The position numbers and the translations under genes were made by a program. Of a stretch of 63,275 nt of DNA, positions 1-9,958 are shown in pieces. How positions within the stretch are numbered: the first letter of the stretch is position 1; every line of letters starts with the position of its first letter. The DNA lies in contig MKVF01000029.1 of NCBI GenBank assembly GCA_001899145.1, positions 1 through 63,275 on the forward strand, in the 5' to 3' direction. Origin of the DNA: Flavobacteriia bacterium 40-80. Lineage in GTDB: Bacteria; Bacteroidota; Bacteroidia; Flavobacteriales_D; Crocinitomicaceae. A model generated the notes under the pieces. That model saw nothing but the letters and a program-made list of their open reading frames with translations. It was not told the DNA's origin and ran no database searches.

Positions 1-3000
1 CTATTCCTGTTCTGCCCTGAGGATTAAGAGAGCCTATATAATTATTTGACGCATCATAGAAATGGATCGGATTGGAACCACTCACGTAGCACGTACCGGA
101 ACTGTTCGAGGATAGCACGGCATTCTTTGTCGGAAGAGCATACGTGACTCCTGTTGCTAAGTTCTGAGCAGGACACGCGCCGTTGGCTGTAACTCCGACA
201 TAATACGTCGCTGTTCCTGTTGGGGTTGTTGTAATTGATGTCACATTAGTGGCTCCACTTACCTGTGTACCTCCGGAGCTGGTTCCATAAATATATTGTG
301 AAGCTCCTGCAAGAGATCCACCGTTAGCTGTTAATGTTACGGGACGGCCCCAGCAATTATTTGTATTATTATCTACTGTAATCGAACTCGGAAGCGTGGA
401 GGGAGCATCTACTGTTATTGTCTTATTTGTTGAAGTTGTTCCGCAAGAACCACCGCTCGTTGTCAATGTTAACGTTATTGTACCACTTTCTCCTGTACCT
501 GCTTGGTAAGTAGCTGTGCTTGGATTGGTCGCATTAGTCCATGTACCAGCACCGCCTGACCAGGTGCCACCCGTTGCGCTGCCACCAACAGAACCACCCA
601 TTACTGCAGAAATCCCATTTTGACAAATAGCTGTCATTGGATCTGTACCTTTGTTTGCCGTTGGGTTGGCATTTGTCGTCCCAACTGTTTTAGCATGAGC
701 AACCGTATTACAACCCATCACATCTGCATAGTTCAATGTATATGTTCCGGCCCCTAAACCACTCTGATTAAGAGTTGTAGCTCCGTTGCTCCACGAAACA
801 TCTAATACATTATACGTAAAACTTTGTGCCGATGCTGAAGACATATCTATTTTTTTAGAATAAATCTCTGTACCTGCATTGTTTTTAAAGATTAATTGTA
901 AATCTGAAAAACGTGTTGTATAACAACAATTTCCACTCCAAATTTGAATATAATCCAAGTTGTAAGCGGCTCCCAAATCTACTTCTACCCATTCTGCTTC
1001 CCCTGGAGAACCACTATGGTAAATCGTTCCTGTACTTCCGTCCACTAAATTAGATGCAGGGTATGAACCTCCGCCGTAACTTACTCCCGAAGAAGTTGCT
1101 GTTTTACCTTGTGCTACTTCGGTACCTGTTAATATCTCATACGCTTTTAATTCGGCAGGATGTAACCAACCGTCTTGTGCGGCAGTTAAATTTTGTTTGA
1201 TACGGATATAACGTACACCCGACAAACCTCCCATAATGTTTACTGATGAAATCGAACCATTATTTGAGGACGGACACGTCTGATTGGTTACAGTTGATGT
1301 TATTGCCGCGTTAGGCACCACTGAAATCACCTTAGAATCTGAACAACCAAATTCATTGGTATAAGTCACGGTAACTGTACCCGCTGTTGAACCTGCTGTT
1401 ATAACTCCTGTAAGCTCATTGATAGTTGTTCCTGTCGCAGTAATTGACGAAAGCGTATATTTTGGTACGCGATAACGTATAATGACGGTTCCGGAATTTC
1501 CAGCTCCTCCTGCCGTTCCACCTTGTCCAATAGTTCCTAAACCAGCAGAACCAGTAGAGTTGTTTTGAGCAGCATAACCACCACCACCACCTGCATAATA
1601 AGTCGGAGTACCCGTAATAGAGTACTGTAAACCAATCCCTCCGTTTCCGGGAGTTCCTGCAGCAGTAGGTGCTGTTCCTGCTGCTCCTGCACCACCACCA
1701 CCGGCTGTAACATAATTGGTATAACCAGCATACCTTGGACTTGTTCCTCCTGCATTTCCCTGCCCGGGGGTTCCAGCACCTGTTGTAGTAACAGTATTAT
1801 AATAACACGCATTACTTCCTCCGGAACCTCCTGACGCTCCGTTTAAAGAAGCATTAAGATTACAAGAGCCATCACCGAATCCTCCTCTGCCTCCACCAAT
1901 AGCTGTTAAGGTACTAAAGACACTATTTCCCCCGTTTGTATTAGTGGCGCCTCCATTTCCAACAGTTACACTTGTTCCATTAGTCACTGAAAATGTTGAA
2001 TACAATAAACCTCCAGCACCTCCAGCTGATGGAGCTCCTACATTACAAGCACCACTACCACCGCCACCACCGCCAGCGACAACAAGTACGGTCGCATTAT
2101 TTAATGTAACGGGTGTATTAAAAACACCACTAGCATTAAATTGACTATAATATTCATTATTTGGATTTGTTCCTGAAACAAGCGTCGCATTTGTTGGTAA
2201 TGAGGACCACTCGCCTGTCGCATTTAGATTTAATGTACCTCCTGTACAAACCGACATGACACCTGTAGCCGAAGTTATGGCGGGTTTGACGGTAATTGCA
2301 GCACTACCAGACATGGTAACAGGTGTTGTACAATAAGAGCCTGTACCGGTAGCCTCTACGGTATAAGTACCATTTGTTTGTCCTGCCCATGAGAGAGAAG
2401 AACCTGTTCCAGCAACAACACTACCTTCATTTACTCCATCTTTCTTTAATTGATAATTTACTCCCGTTTGAGAACCGCTCAAGGTTATTGTTCCTGAAGT
2501 AACACAAGAACCACCACCAGTTACAGAATAAGTGGTTGGAGTAGTACACTCACATGAGACCGTTGCACTCCAGCCGGCAGCTGTAGCTCCATTATCACAA
2601 GTAAATAAAAATGTTAAAGAACCATCTGCCGCAGTAGAAATAACTGTACCAGGGCTACCTGTTCCACTATATGCACCATTCTTACAGGTATTGGGGTTTA
2701 AACCATCTGTTCGTCCTGATGAAATCAATGGAGCTGAAGTATTATTCCCATTATATATAAGCATTCCATCATATCGATCCTCTGTAGAAAAAGAACCAAA
2801 AACTACTTTAACTTTATAACCTGCTGTTGCAGGATAGAATGTATATAAAAAAGTTCCCTTATCTGTATAATTACCACCACTGCCTCCATTATCAGTCCAG
2901 GTCATGCTACAGGTTGTATTGACTTGTAAGCATCCTGTAGAACCCGCATAATTATAATTATTACTATTACTCGTACCACAAGCAGCATTCATATTATAAT

Positions 3001-3406
3001 GAACATAATGATTTCCTGGCACAACAGCTGTCCATACCAAAGGAGCAGGGCCGTGGGCCACAACTGGTCCGTTATAAGTACCCGAGTGAACAGTAATGTA
3101 TGTATTATTATTAGGAGTGAGATGATTGGAAATATATGTTGTTCCTGCAACAACTCCGGTAAGTGGATTATATTCTTGATAACTTGTTGTTCCAGATGAT
3201 GCTGTAGCACCGGCAGCTGGTGCAGCCATCGTAGAAAACGAACTGTTATTCGTACACTGTCCCCAAACCTGCCTCTGAGGCAAAAACAATACTATAAAAA
3301 GGAGAATTAATAGATTTAACTTATTATTATTTAAGAAACTTACCCCCCCGCGCAAGAATTGCGAACCGGGTATTCGGTAAGAACCAGAAAGTAAAAGTGT
3401 TTTCAT
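1..3406 (-). CDS. Giant secreted adhesin-like protein with CUB, glycine-rich and discoidin-like regions (C-terminus outside window)
   Basis: An uninterrupted frame runs from ATG at 3406 off the left edge (about 1135 codons seen, no stop). An unusually long leader of about 30 residues precedes a hydrophobic signal core (LLILLFIVLFL, ending VWGQ). In order I see a threonine/asparagine-rich stretch, then a CUB-like domain at about residues 165-285 (FSTEDRYDGMLIYNG, later GWSATVSC). Ig-like repeats follow, and then a very glycine-rich domain at about 430-640 that starts ATVLVVAGGGGGG and ends GTVIIRYRV. A discoidin (F5/8 type C)-like domain lies at about 720-850 (VRYIRIKQ, WVEVDLGAAYNLDYIQIWS), followed by more Ig-like modules. 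The architecture fits a cell-surface adhesin of Bacteroidota. A type IX sorting domain would be expected at the missing C-terminus, but that is inference. Ligand unknown. Confidence 0.85.
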   Translation of the reverse strand, partial: MKTLLLSGSYRIPGSQFLRGGVSFLNNNKLNLLILLFIVLFLPQRQVWGQCTNNSSFSTMAAPAAGATASSGTTSYQEYNPLTGVVAGTTYISNHLTPNNNTYITVHSGTYNGPVVAHGPAPLVWTAVVPGNHYVHYNMNAACGTSNSNNYNYAGSTGCLQVNTTCSMTWTDNGGSGGNYTDKGTFLYTFYPATAGYKVKVVFGSFSTEDRYDGMLIYNGNNTSAPLISSGRTDGLNPNTCKNGAYSGTGSPGTVISTAADGSLTFLFTCDNGATAAGWSATVSCECTTPTTYSVTGGGSCVTSGTITLSGSQTGVNYQLKKDGVNEGSVVAGTGSSLSWAGQTNGTYTVEATGTGSYCTTPVTMSGSAAITVKPAITSATGVMSVCTGGTLNLNATGEWSSLPTNATLVSGTNPNNEYYSQFNASGVFNTPVTLNNATVLVVAGGGGGGSGACNVGAPSAGGAGGLLYSTFSVTNGTSVTVGNGGATNTNGGNSVFSTLTAIGGGRGGFGDGSCNLNASLNGASGGSGGSNACYYNTVTTTGAGTPGQGNAGGTSPRYAGYTNYVTAGGGGAGAAGTAPTAAGTPGNGGIGLQYSITGTPTYYAGGGGGYAAQNNSTGSAGLGTIGQGGTAGGAGNSGTVIIRYRVPKYTLSSITATGTTINELTGVITAGSTAGTVTVTYTNEFGCSDSKVISVVPNAAITSTVTNQTCPSSNNGSISSVNIMGGLSGVRYIRIKQNLTAAQDGWLHPAELKAYEILTGTEVAQGKTATSSGVSYGGGSYPASNLVDGSTGTIYHSGSPGEAEWVEVDLGAAYNLDYIQIWSGNCCYTTRFSDLQLIFKNNAGTEIYSKKIDMSSASAQSFTYNVLDVSWSNGATTLNQSGLGAGTYTLNYADVMGCNTVAHAKTVGTTNANPTANKGTDPMTAICQNGISAVMGGSVGGSATGGTWSGGAGTWTNATNPSTATYQAGTGESGTITLTLTTSGGSCGTTSTNKTITVDAPSTLPSSITVDNNTNNCWGRPVTLTANGGSLAGASQYIYGTSSGGTQVSGATNVTSITTTPTGTATYYVGVTANGACPAQNLATGVTYALPTKNAVLSSNSSGTCYVSGSNPIHFYDASNNYIGSLNPQGRTGI
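3343..3349 (-). repeat. Seven-base G homopolymer early in the adhesin coding sequence
   Basis: On the coding strand this is GGGGGGG, at about codons 20-22, ahead of the hydrophobic signal core. A one-base slip would put the signal peptide and all downstream domains out of frame. Tracts of this kind can act as phase-variation switches, but seven bases is near the short end, so switching is only a possibility. Confidence 0.6.
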
Positions 3407-3586
3407 AGTCTTTATTCATTATAGTGAGAAATGTCTGATAGTGAAGACGTATTCAAAATAAAAAAGTTGTGAGGCATAAAACATTTTCCCCGGCAAACCA
3501 TTTTTATTATTTCGAATTAATCACAATATTAGGAAAAAATTCGGAGTTTAATACCTGAAAATGACTATTTTTAATTTCTTCCTTAT

Positions 3587-3630
3587 AGGACGCTGATAAC
3601 ACGGATAAAGCAGATTTACGCAGATTTTTT
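3587..3630. repeat. Short intergenic repeat built on the CAGATTT-ACG-CAGATTT motif
   Basis: The 405-bp gap between the adhesin start (3406) and the end of nuoN (3812) holds no gene. It contains this stretch, with imperfect short direct repeats (ACACGGATAAAG, CAGATTTACG, CAGATTTTTT) resembling the low-complexity CAGATT-type intergenic repeats of many environmental bacteria. It also contains the nuo terminator. The rest (3407-3586, 3631-3728) is AT-rich and must hold the adhesin promoter; I saw no convincing match there. Confidence 0.45.
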
Positions 3631-3730
3631 GAAGATAGATTTGGCGGGGATTATTTAAATACTTGGCAAGAGAAAATCATATTAAGTATGCCGCACCCGC
3701 GTACCATACATACTATATTTCAAACCAAAT

Positions 3731-3760
3731 AAAAACGCCCCGGTTTCCCAAGGCGTTTTT
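3731..3760 (-). terminator. Rho-independent terminator of the nuo operon
   Basis: AAAAACGCC and GGCGTTTTT form perfect 9-bp arms around a 12-nt loop, about 50 nt downstream of the nuoN stop. Read on the minus strand, the stem is followed by a U-run. Because both arms carry A/T tails it could also stop transcription from the other direction. Confidence 0.8.
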
Positions 3761-3811
3761 AAATATAAGTAAGACGTATGATTGGATATGAAAGCAATGC
3801 TTTCTATCTTA

Positions 3812-5191
3812 TCAGAATAAAAGTAATAAAAATCCTCCAATTAAAAGCAAAACACCTGAAATAATTAACACAATCCATTGTAAAGAGCAGATTATCAGCT
3901 TATCAAATTTTGGTGCTTCATACGGTTTTCTCAATACTTTAACAATCAGCTTCAAATAATAGTAAATACCTATTCCTGAATTTAGCAGGGCAATTGCCAC
4001 AATATAAGGATAATCATAAATCGCCTGTGAGAAAATAAGGTATTTCCCAAAGAATCCCATCATTGGCGGAACGCCTGCGAGGGAAAGAATCGCCATGATA
4101 ATAAATAATCCCAGAATCGGGTTTTTTCTTGCAATGCCCACCCAGTTCTCAATATCATCGCTTTCATCATTAATGATATTTTCCGCTGTTATTAAAATGA
4201 TAGTCGCCAGCCCGTAAGCTAGCAGGTAATAGTAAACATTGTAATGATAGGTTGTTGTTTCAACCGAATCAAATGTGACTACTGCCAGCAGGGCATAACC
4301 AACGTGTGCAATGCTTGAATATGCCAGTAGCCTTCTTACACGTGTCTGTTTAATCGCAGATAAGTTACCCACAAACATCGAAAGTACGCTTACTCCCAAT
4401 ACAAGCGGCCCCCAAACTCCGGAAATAGAATCAAAAGTGTCTGTAAACAATCTCAGGATCGCGGCAAAGGCTGCTATTTTTACCACAGATGCCATAAATC
4501 CCATGATCGTTGCCGGTGAGCCGGCATATACATCCGGGCTCCAGAAATGATAAGGAACCGCACCGATCTTAAACAGGAAAGATGCCAGCACTAACAAGAC
4601 TCCTACATACAGCAAGCTGGAATTGTGTGTGCTGTTCAGGATAGCGTTTTTAATTTCCAGCAGGTCAAAACTTCCTGTGGAGCCATAAATCCAGGCAATC
4701 CCGAATAACAGAATTCCCGTAGCAAATGAACCTGTAAGAAAATACTTTAATGAAGCTTCACTGCTCAAAGCATCTGATTTCTTCATCCCCGCAAGAACGT
4801 ACACCGGAATAGATAAGATCTCCAATCCTAAGAAGAACATGAAAAAATCCGTAAATGAAGTCATAATCAACGCTCCGCATAAGCTGAATATCATCAGCGC
4901 AATATGATCTCCTGCATGATTTTCATTTTCAGTCAGCGGTTTAAATCCCGTCCAGACCAATAATGTGGTAAAGATGATACAGATAAAGCTAAACATGACT
5001 GCTGTCGTATCAAAGTTCAATCCGTGGTAATCCGGAAACAGCCGGATTCCGTATCGTGATTCATACATCAGTCCGAACAAACCTCCAATAAGACCGATTG
5101 TAGCAATTATTCCAACCAATAATGGCTTACGTGTAAATGCAACGAATAAAGTAATTAATCCTGTTACAAATAATGTTATTAGTGCAATCAT
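3812..5191 (-). CDS. nuoN: NADH-quinone oxidoreductase subunit N
   Basis: Antiporter-like membrane subunit of complex I that helps pump protons during NADH oxidation. 459 aa, close to usual NuoN length, with about 14 predicted membrane helices. The proton-antiporter core is visible: the helix-breaking lysine region (FLFKIGAVPYHFWSPDVYAGSP), then VVKIAAFAAILRLF and AYSSIAHVGYALLA. Last gene of the operon, 5 nt after nuoM and followed by the terminator at 3731-3760. ATG start at 5191. Confidence 0.97.
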   Translation of the reverse strand: MIALITLFVTGLITLFVAFTRKPLLVGIIATIGLIGGLFGLMYESRYGIRLFPDYHGLNFDTTAVMFSFICIIFTTLLVWTGFKPLTENENHAGDHIALMIFSLCGALIMTSFTDFFMFFLGLEILSIPVYVLAGMKKSDALSSEASLKYFLTGSFATGILLFGIAWIYGSTGSFDLLEIKNAILNSTHNSSLLYVGVLLVLASFLFKIGAVPYHFWSPDVYAGSPATIMGFMASVVKIAAFAAILRLFTDTFDSISGVWGPLVLGVSVLSMFVGNLSAIKQTRVRRLLAYSSIAHVGYALLAVVTFDSVETTTYHYNVYYYLLAYGLATIILITAENIINDESDDIENWVGIARKNPILGLFIIMAILSLAGVPPMMGFFGKYLIFSQAIYDYPYIVAIALLNSGIGIYYYLKLIVKVLRKPYEAPKFDKLIICSLQWIVLIISGVLLLIGGFLLLLF

Positions 5192-5196
5192 AGTCT

Positions 5197-6633
5197 TTAA
5201 ATTGAACTTTCTTTAATAGTCATTAATATGGTTTCGAGGCTTGGCTTTACCAGATCAATCAGCAATTGCGGGTAAATACCAAAGACAACTACAATTATTG
5301 AGATAATCGCAAACGTGATAATTTCCGTAATTGTCAGATCATTAAAATTGAACGAGCTTTCTTTGCCGTACATACTCAACTGGTATGCCCTGAATGTATA
5401 AACGCATGCTAAAATCAAGGTCGTACCGATCAGCACTCCTATCCAGGCATTGTCAGTAAACAGCTCCTTGATTAACAAGAACTCTCCTATGAATCCGCTG
5501 GTCAGCGGAACAGAAACCGCAGCAAAGCAGATTACTGCAAACCAGAAAGCAAACTTAGGTGCTTTCACCGCGATTCCGCCCAGCGTCTGGATATCTCTTC
5601 TTCCCAAACGTCTGTCAATAATATCAGCCGCAAGGAACAATCCTACTGCAACGAACGCGTGATTAACCATCTGCACCACTGCTCCGGTAAACGCGTCAAT
5701 AGAAAGAATCATCAATCCTGCCGCGATCAGACCAACGTGACTGATGGAAGCATAGGCAAAGATTTTTTTCAGGTCGTTTTGCTTCATGGCAATTACTGCC
5801 GCATAAATTACACCGATCAACCCCAAAACGATGATCACATATTTGTAGCAATGATAAGCTTCAGGAGTCAGCGGGAGCATCCATCTCAAGATCCCAAACA
5901 ATGCCATTTTCAACATCAGGCCGGACAAAAGCATGGTTCCTGCCATTGGTGACTTCGTATAAGTTTCCGGCTGCCAGGTATGAAAAGGGAATAACGGAAT
6001 TTTGACAGCGAAAGCGAAGAAAAATCCCATGCACACCACTAACGCCGTTTTTGTATTCATCTCTATATCCACCAGGGTCTGATAATCGTAATTCCCGGTT
6101 GTCAGTGTTCCGATGTAGAAAATAGAGAACAGCATCGCCAGCGATCCTATAAATGTGTAAATGAAGAAGATCAGCAATGTACGTTTACGGTCTTTCTCTC
6201 CAAACCAGAAGGCGATAAGAAAAACAGGGATCAGTGATAATTCCCAGAAAATATAAAAAAGAATAAGATCAAACGAAGTGAATACTCCCAGCAACGCAAA
6301 CTGCATCAGGAATACCATTGAATTAAACATCTTATTTGATGCTATATTCACATTTTCAAAATTCGCCAGCAGAATAACAAAAACAATAACATTGGTCAGA
6401 AGAATCATAGCAAGTCCGAGACCATCATATCCCATCTGATATGTCATTCTGAAAAAAGTCTGATGATTGCTTGAAAACAATTCTACAAATGCTCCTGCGT
6501 GAAAACTTGTCAAATGGACCACCGCAATTACAATAGAGGCCAAGGCACCCAATAGTGCTGCAAACCTGCGGGTACTTTTTGGTATAATCAGTGATACCAA
6601 TGATAAAGCTAATGGTAAAATCAGTAATTCCAA
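5197..6633 (-). CDS. nuoM: NADH-quinone oxidoreductase subunit M
   Basis: Second antiporter-like proton-pumping subunit of complex I. 478 aa of almost entirely hydrophobic helices, with the conserved segments FYIFWELSLIPVF, FPFHTWQPETYTKSPMAGT and AYASISHVGLIAAG. The frame opens with TTG at 6633, 5 nt after the nuoL stop. No in-frame ATG lies between the nuoL stop and the first hydrophobic helix, so a TTG start is the best reading. Lies between nuoL and nuoN. Confidence 0.96.
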   Translation of the reverse strand: MELLILPLALSLVSLIIPKSTRRFAALLGALASIVIAVVHLTSFHAGAFVELFSSNHQTFFRMTYQMGYDGLGLAMILLTNVIVFVILLANFENVNIASNKMFNSMVFLMQFALLGVFTSFDLILFYIFWELSLIPVFLIAFWFGEKDRKRTLLIFFIYTFIGSLAMLFSIFYIGTLTTGNYDYQTLVDIEMNTKTALVVCMGFFFAFAVKIPLFPFHTWQPETYTKSPMAGTMLLSGLMLKMALFGILRWMLPLTPEAYHCYKYVIIVLGLIGVIYAAVIAMKQNDLKKIFAYASISHVGLIAAGLMILSIDAFTGAVVQMVNHAFVAVGLFLAADIIDRRLGRRDIQTLGGIAVKAPKFAFWFAVICFAAVSVPLTSGFIGEFLLIKELFTDNAWIGVLIGTTLILACVYTFRAYQLSMYGKESSFNFNDLTITEIITFAIISIIVVVFGIYPQLLIDLVKPSLETILMTIKESSI

Positions 6634-6638
6634 AGCGC

Positions 6639-8561
6639 TTATAATTTAATTAAGTAATATGTTATGAATCCGATAATTCCGAACACCATCCAAAGGATAT
6701 AGCTGTTCACTTTACCTGTCTGCCATTTTCTTACAATGTCACCGGAAAAAGCTACTGTCCGTACAACACCTTCGATAATTCCGCTCAAAATAAATGAATC
6801 AACAATAGTGTAGAAAACTTTACTGAACCATTCAATCGGTTTTACGAATAATATATCATACAATTCGTCCCAGTACATTTTTTTATTCGAAAACGTTTCC
6901 CATGCTGATAACTGGGCATCTTCGGAAGGAACGGAGCCTTTTTTCTTATAAACAATGCTTGAAATAAACAGGGTAGTTAAGCAGATAGCAACTGCAACTC
7001 CCATTAGAATTAATGTCGTGGTATGATCCGGATGCACATTGTGAATCTGATCAAGGCCTGCAACGTTTTTGTTCAGCAAGTTATTCAGGAAATGCGTTCC
7101 GCTTCCGTGTAAAAAGATTCCCGGAAGATTTAGAACACCACCAATAACAGATAACACAGCCAGTACCATCAATGGCAATGTCATGCTTAACGGCGATTCG
7201 TGAACATGGTGCTCCACATCTTTAGAATCTCTGAAAGTTCCATGGAAAACAACAAAATACAAACGGAACATGTAAATAGCTGTCATGGTAACGCTTATAA
7301 CCAGTAAAATATAGATCGTCAGGCTGTGACCGAAAGCATATCCGAGGATCTCGTCTTTTGAATAAAAGCCCGAGAACAGCGGAAAACCGGAAATTGCCAG
7401 TGTACCAATCAAGAATGTAATATGGGTAATCCGGATTTTATCTTTCAAGCCGCCCATTTTACGGATATCCTGCTCTCCTGACATAGCGTGAATCACGCTA
7501 CCGGAACCAAGGAACAATAATGCTTTGAAGAAAGCATGTGTCGTTACGTGGAAAATAGCCGTCGTATAAGCTTCCAGGCCTAAAGCGACGAAAATCAATC
7601 CCAGCTGTGATACTGTTGAATAAGCCAGTACCTTCTTGATATCATTTTGGCGCAACGCAATAAATGCCGCGACAATAGAAGTCGCCAAACCAATATAAAG
7701 AATGATTTCCCGTGTGAAAGGTGCATAGTGGAACAGATAGTTAGAACGCACTACAAGGAAAATACCCGCTGTTACCATCGTTGCCGCATGGATCAGCGCT
7801 GAAACCGGAGTCGGTCCGGCCATCGCATCCGGCAGCCACGTAAAGAGCGGAATTTGCGCCGATTTACCTGTTGCTCCGATAAATAAACAAATAGTAATCG
7901 CAAACAACATATTACCGTTCGGAAGAATTTTATCTACTAATACCATCCGGCTCACCTGCTCATATTCCAGTGTCCCGAAAGATAAAAGCATCAGGAAAAG
8001 CCCTATCAGCAAACCTAAGTCACCAATACGGTTCATGATGAATGCTTTGCGTGCCGCAAGACCATTAAGCAGGCCTTTCTGCTCATCATCGTAATGAAAT
8101 CCTATCAGCAGGTAGGAACAGATACCAACACCTTCCCAGCCGAAGAACAGCATGAAATAGTTACTTCCTAACACAAGAATCAGCATGGAAAAGATGAACA
8201 GATTCAGATAGGTAAAGAATTTATAATAGCCTTTGTCATGGCTCATATAACCCATGGAGAACAAGTGAATCAATGAGCCAACGCCTGTAATAATCAGCGT
8301 CATCCACATGGACAGGTTATCTGCATATAAGGCAGCATCCAGATGGAGGCTGTCAATATCAATCATTGTAAAAAGCAATGACCGGACAGGCTGATCAAGG
8401 TTTAGAAAAATGGTAAGCGCGATCAGGAAAGAAACGAATGTCATTAAAGTTGCCAAAGAACCTGCAACGATCTTCGGAAGTTTCTTACCTGCGGTTCCAT
8501 TGATAAATGCTCCTATAAGCGGAAACAATAACAGAAGGGGTAATAACTGTTGAATCGACAT
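6639..8561 (-). CDS. nuoL: NADH-quinone oxidoreductase subunit L
   Basis: Largest antiporter-like subunit of complex I, with the distal proton channel and the long lateral helix. 640 aa, normal for NuoL. Visible landmarks are FFGWEGVGICSYLLIGF, GATGKSAQIPLFTWLPDAM followed by the GPTPVSALIHAATMV signature, and AYSTVSQLGLIF. The C-terminal 150 residues hold the amphipathic traverse helix and the anchor helix (ILWMVFGIIGFITYYLI). ATG start, 5 nt after nuoK. Confidence 0.97.
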   Translation of the reverse strand: MSIQQLLPLLLLFPLIGAFINGTAGKKLPKIVAGSLATLMTFVSFLIALTIFLNLDQPVRSLLFTMIDIDSLHLDAALYADNLSMWMTLIITGVGSLIHLFSMGYMSHDKGYYKFFTYLNLFIFSMLILVLGSNYFMLFFGWEGVGICSYLLIGFHYDDEQKGLLNGLAARKAFIMNRIGDLGLLIGLFLMLLSFGTLEYEQVSRMVLVDKILPNGNMLFAITICLFIGATGKSAQIPLFTWLPDAMAGPTPVSALIHAATMVTAGIFLVVRSNYLFHYAPFTREIILYIGLATSIVAAFIALRQNDIKKVLAYSTVSQLGLIFVALGLEAYTTAIFHVTTHAFFKALLFLGSGSVIHAMSGEQDIRKMGGLKDKIRITHITFLIGTLAISGFPLFSGFYSKDEILGYAFGHSLTIYILLVISVTMTAIYMFRLYFVVFHGTFRDSKDVEHHVHESPLSMTLPLMVLAVLSVIGGVLNLPGIFLHGSGTHFLNNLLNKNVAGLDQIHNVHPDHTTTLILMGVAVAICLTTLFISSIVYKKKGSVPSEDAQLSAWETFSNKKMYWDELYDILFVKPIEWFSKVFYTIVDSFILSGIIEGVVRTVAFSGDIVRKWQTGKVNSYILWMVFGIIGFITYYLIKL

Positions 8562-8566
8562 CTTTT

Positions 8567-8893
8567 TTAGTCTTTTAGTTTATTAAATAATCCTATGTCC
8601 ACCGTTTTTCGATTTCTGTATAATAATACCAGAATCGATAAGCCGACTGTTGCTTCTGCTGCTGCGACAACCATGATAAAGAACACAAAAATCTGTCCGT
8701 CACCTTTGCCGTGATAATTGGAAAAGGCCACCATTAAAAGGTTTACAGCATTCAACATTAGCTCCACGCACATCAGAATAATGATGGCGTTCCTGCGGAT
8801 CATTACACCTAACACACCGATACAAAAGATAATCGTTGCAAGGATGATATAAAATTGTAATGATACTCCTGAATTTAATAATGTACCTTCCAT
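8567..8893 (-). CDS. nuoK: NADH-quinone oxidoreductase subunit K
   Basis: Small three-helix membrane subunit of complex I. 108 aa. Conserved buried glutamates sit in the second and third helices ([15 protein letters not shown] and [15 protein letters not shown]), the residues that form the E-channel in this family. Its ATG shares one base with the nuoJ stop (TAATG), so translation is probably coupled. Confidence 0.96.
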   Translation of the reverse strand: MEGTLLNSGVSLQFYIILATIIFCIGVLGVMIRRNAIIILMCVELMLNAVNLLMVAFSNYHGKGDGQIFVFFIMVVAAAEATVGLSILVLLYRNRKTVDIGLFNKLKD

Positions 8894-9402
8894 CAGTCGA
8901 TTATTTGTTTTTCTTTTTTAGACAACAATACAGCTCCAACCATTGCGGAGATGAACAGGATCGAAGAAACTTCGAACGGCAGGACATATTTGTCGAACAG
9001 CAGCATTCCCAGCTGTTCCACCAGACCAATGGTGTTATCTGCATTTTCAATAGTTTCAAATGCCGCATCTTTTAAAGCCGCCACTAATACGGTTGCCAGA
9101 ACGCCTCCGGCAATTGCTGCGCTTATCTTCATTAAAACCGAAGTTTTTGGTTCAGTATCTTTACTTAAATTCAGCAACATCAGTACAAACAGGAACAATA
9201 CCATGATCGCGCCGGCATAAACGATGATATTCACAATCGCTATGAATTGGGCGTTCAGCATAATATAATTCGCTGAAATCATAAAGAACGTAAGAATCAG
9301 AAACAAGACACTTCTTACCGGGTGTGTGCTCAGGACAACCATCAGCGCTGATCCTACTGTCAATCCTCCCAGGATTGTAGCAATTAATTCTACTGTACTC
9401 AT
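8893..9402 (-). CDS. nuoJ: NADH-quinone oxidoreductase subunit J
   Basis: Five-helix membrane subunit of complex I. 169 aa. The conserved third helix ([21 protein letters not shown]) contains the pi-bulge region of the family. Starts with ATG inside the nuoI stop (4-nt ATGA overlap) and ends in a 1-nt overlap with nuoK. Confidence 0.95.
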   Translation of the reverse strand: MSTVELIATILGGLTVGSALMVVLSTHPVRSVLFLILTFFMISANYIMLNAQFIAIVNIIVYAGAIMVLFLFVLMLLNLSKDTEPKTSVLMKISAAIAGGVLATVLVAALKDAAFETIENADNTIGLVEQLGMLLFDKYVLPFEVSSILFISAMVGAVLLSKKEKQIID

Positions 9403-9941
9403 TTATTTCCTCTTTTTCCGGTGTTCTGGCGTTTCGTAATATCCACGCGGTTGTCTACGTCTTCTACCAATTTATCTTTTCCGTACACAAATGTATCTCT
9501 CTCGAAATTTGTCGGAACAATGCGGTCTGTCAGGAAAACAGCTTCTTTCGGGCAGGCTTCTTCACACAGTCCGCAAAAGATACATCTCAGCATATTGATT
9601 TCGTAAGAAGAAGCATATTTTTCCTCTCTGTAAAGATGTTCTTCTCCTTTTTTACGCTCAGCGGCCGTCATTGTAATAGCTTCCGCCGGACAAGCAACTG
9701 CGCAAAGTCCGCAGGCAGTACAATTTTCCCTTCCCTGCTCGTCACGTTTCAGCACGTGCATTCCACGGTAAACAGGAGCGAATTCCCGCTGCTCATCCGG
9801 GTATCTTATTGTTACAGGTTTCCTGAACGCATGTTTCAATGTTTTGCTCATCCCGGAAAAAACTGCCGGAAGGTAAATGCTCTCCAGGAATGTCATTTCC
9901 TTGTTGGAAACCTCTTTCTTTCTATTTGATAAACTTTCCAT
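9399..9941 (-). CDS. nuoI: NADH-quinone oxidoreductase subunit I (two [4Fe-4S] clusters)
   Basis: Peripheral-arm ferredoxin-like subunit that passes electrons through clusters N6a and N6b toward NuoB. 180 aa. Two complete CxxCxxCxxxCP motifs are visible: CTACGLCAVACP and CIFCGLCEEACP. The N-terminus has an amphipathic region for membrane contact, and the charged C-terminal tail ([17 protein letters not shown]) is longer than in E. coli. 17 nt after nuoH, overlapping nuoJ by 4 nt. Confidence 0.97.
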   Translation of the reverse strand: MESLSNRKKEVSNKEMTFLESIYLPAVFSGMSKTLKHAFRKPVTIRYPDEQREFAPVYRGMHVLKRDEQGRENCTACGLCAVACPAEAITMTAAERKKGEEHLYREEKYASSYEINMLRCIFCGLCEEACPKEAVFLTDRIVPTNFERDTFVYGKDKLVEDVDNRVDITKRQNTGKRGNK

Positions 9942-9958
9942 AATCTGATCCAGTGCTA

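Noticed and set aside
1537-2144. Proline/valine-rich short open frames on both strands of the adhesin
   Set aside because: They arise from the glycine-rich GGT-repeat coding of the large minus-strand gene.
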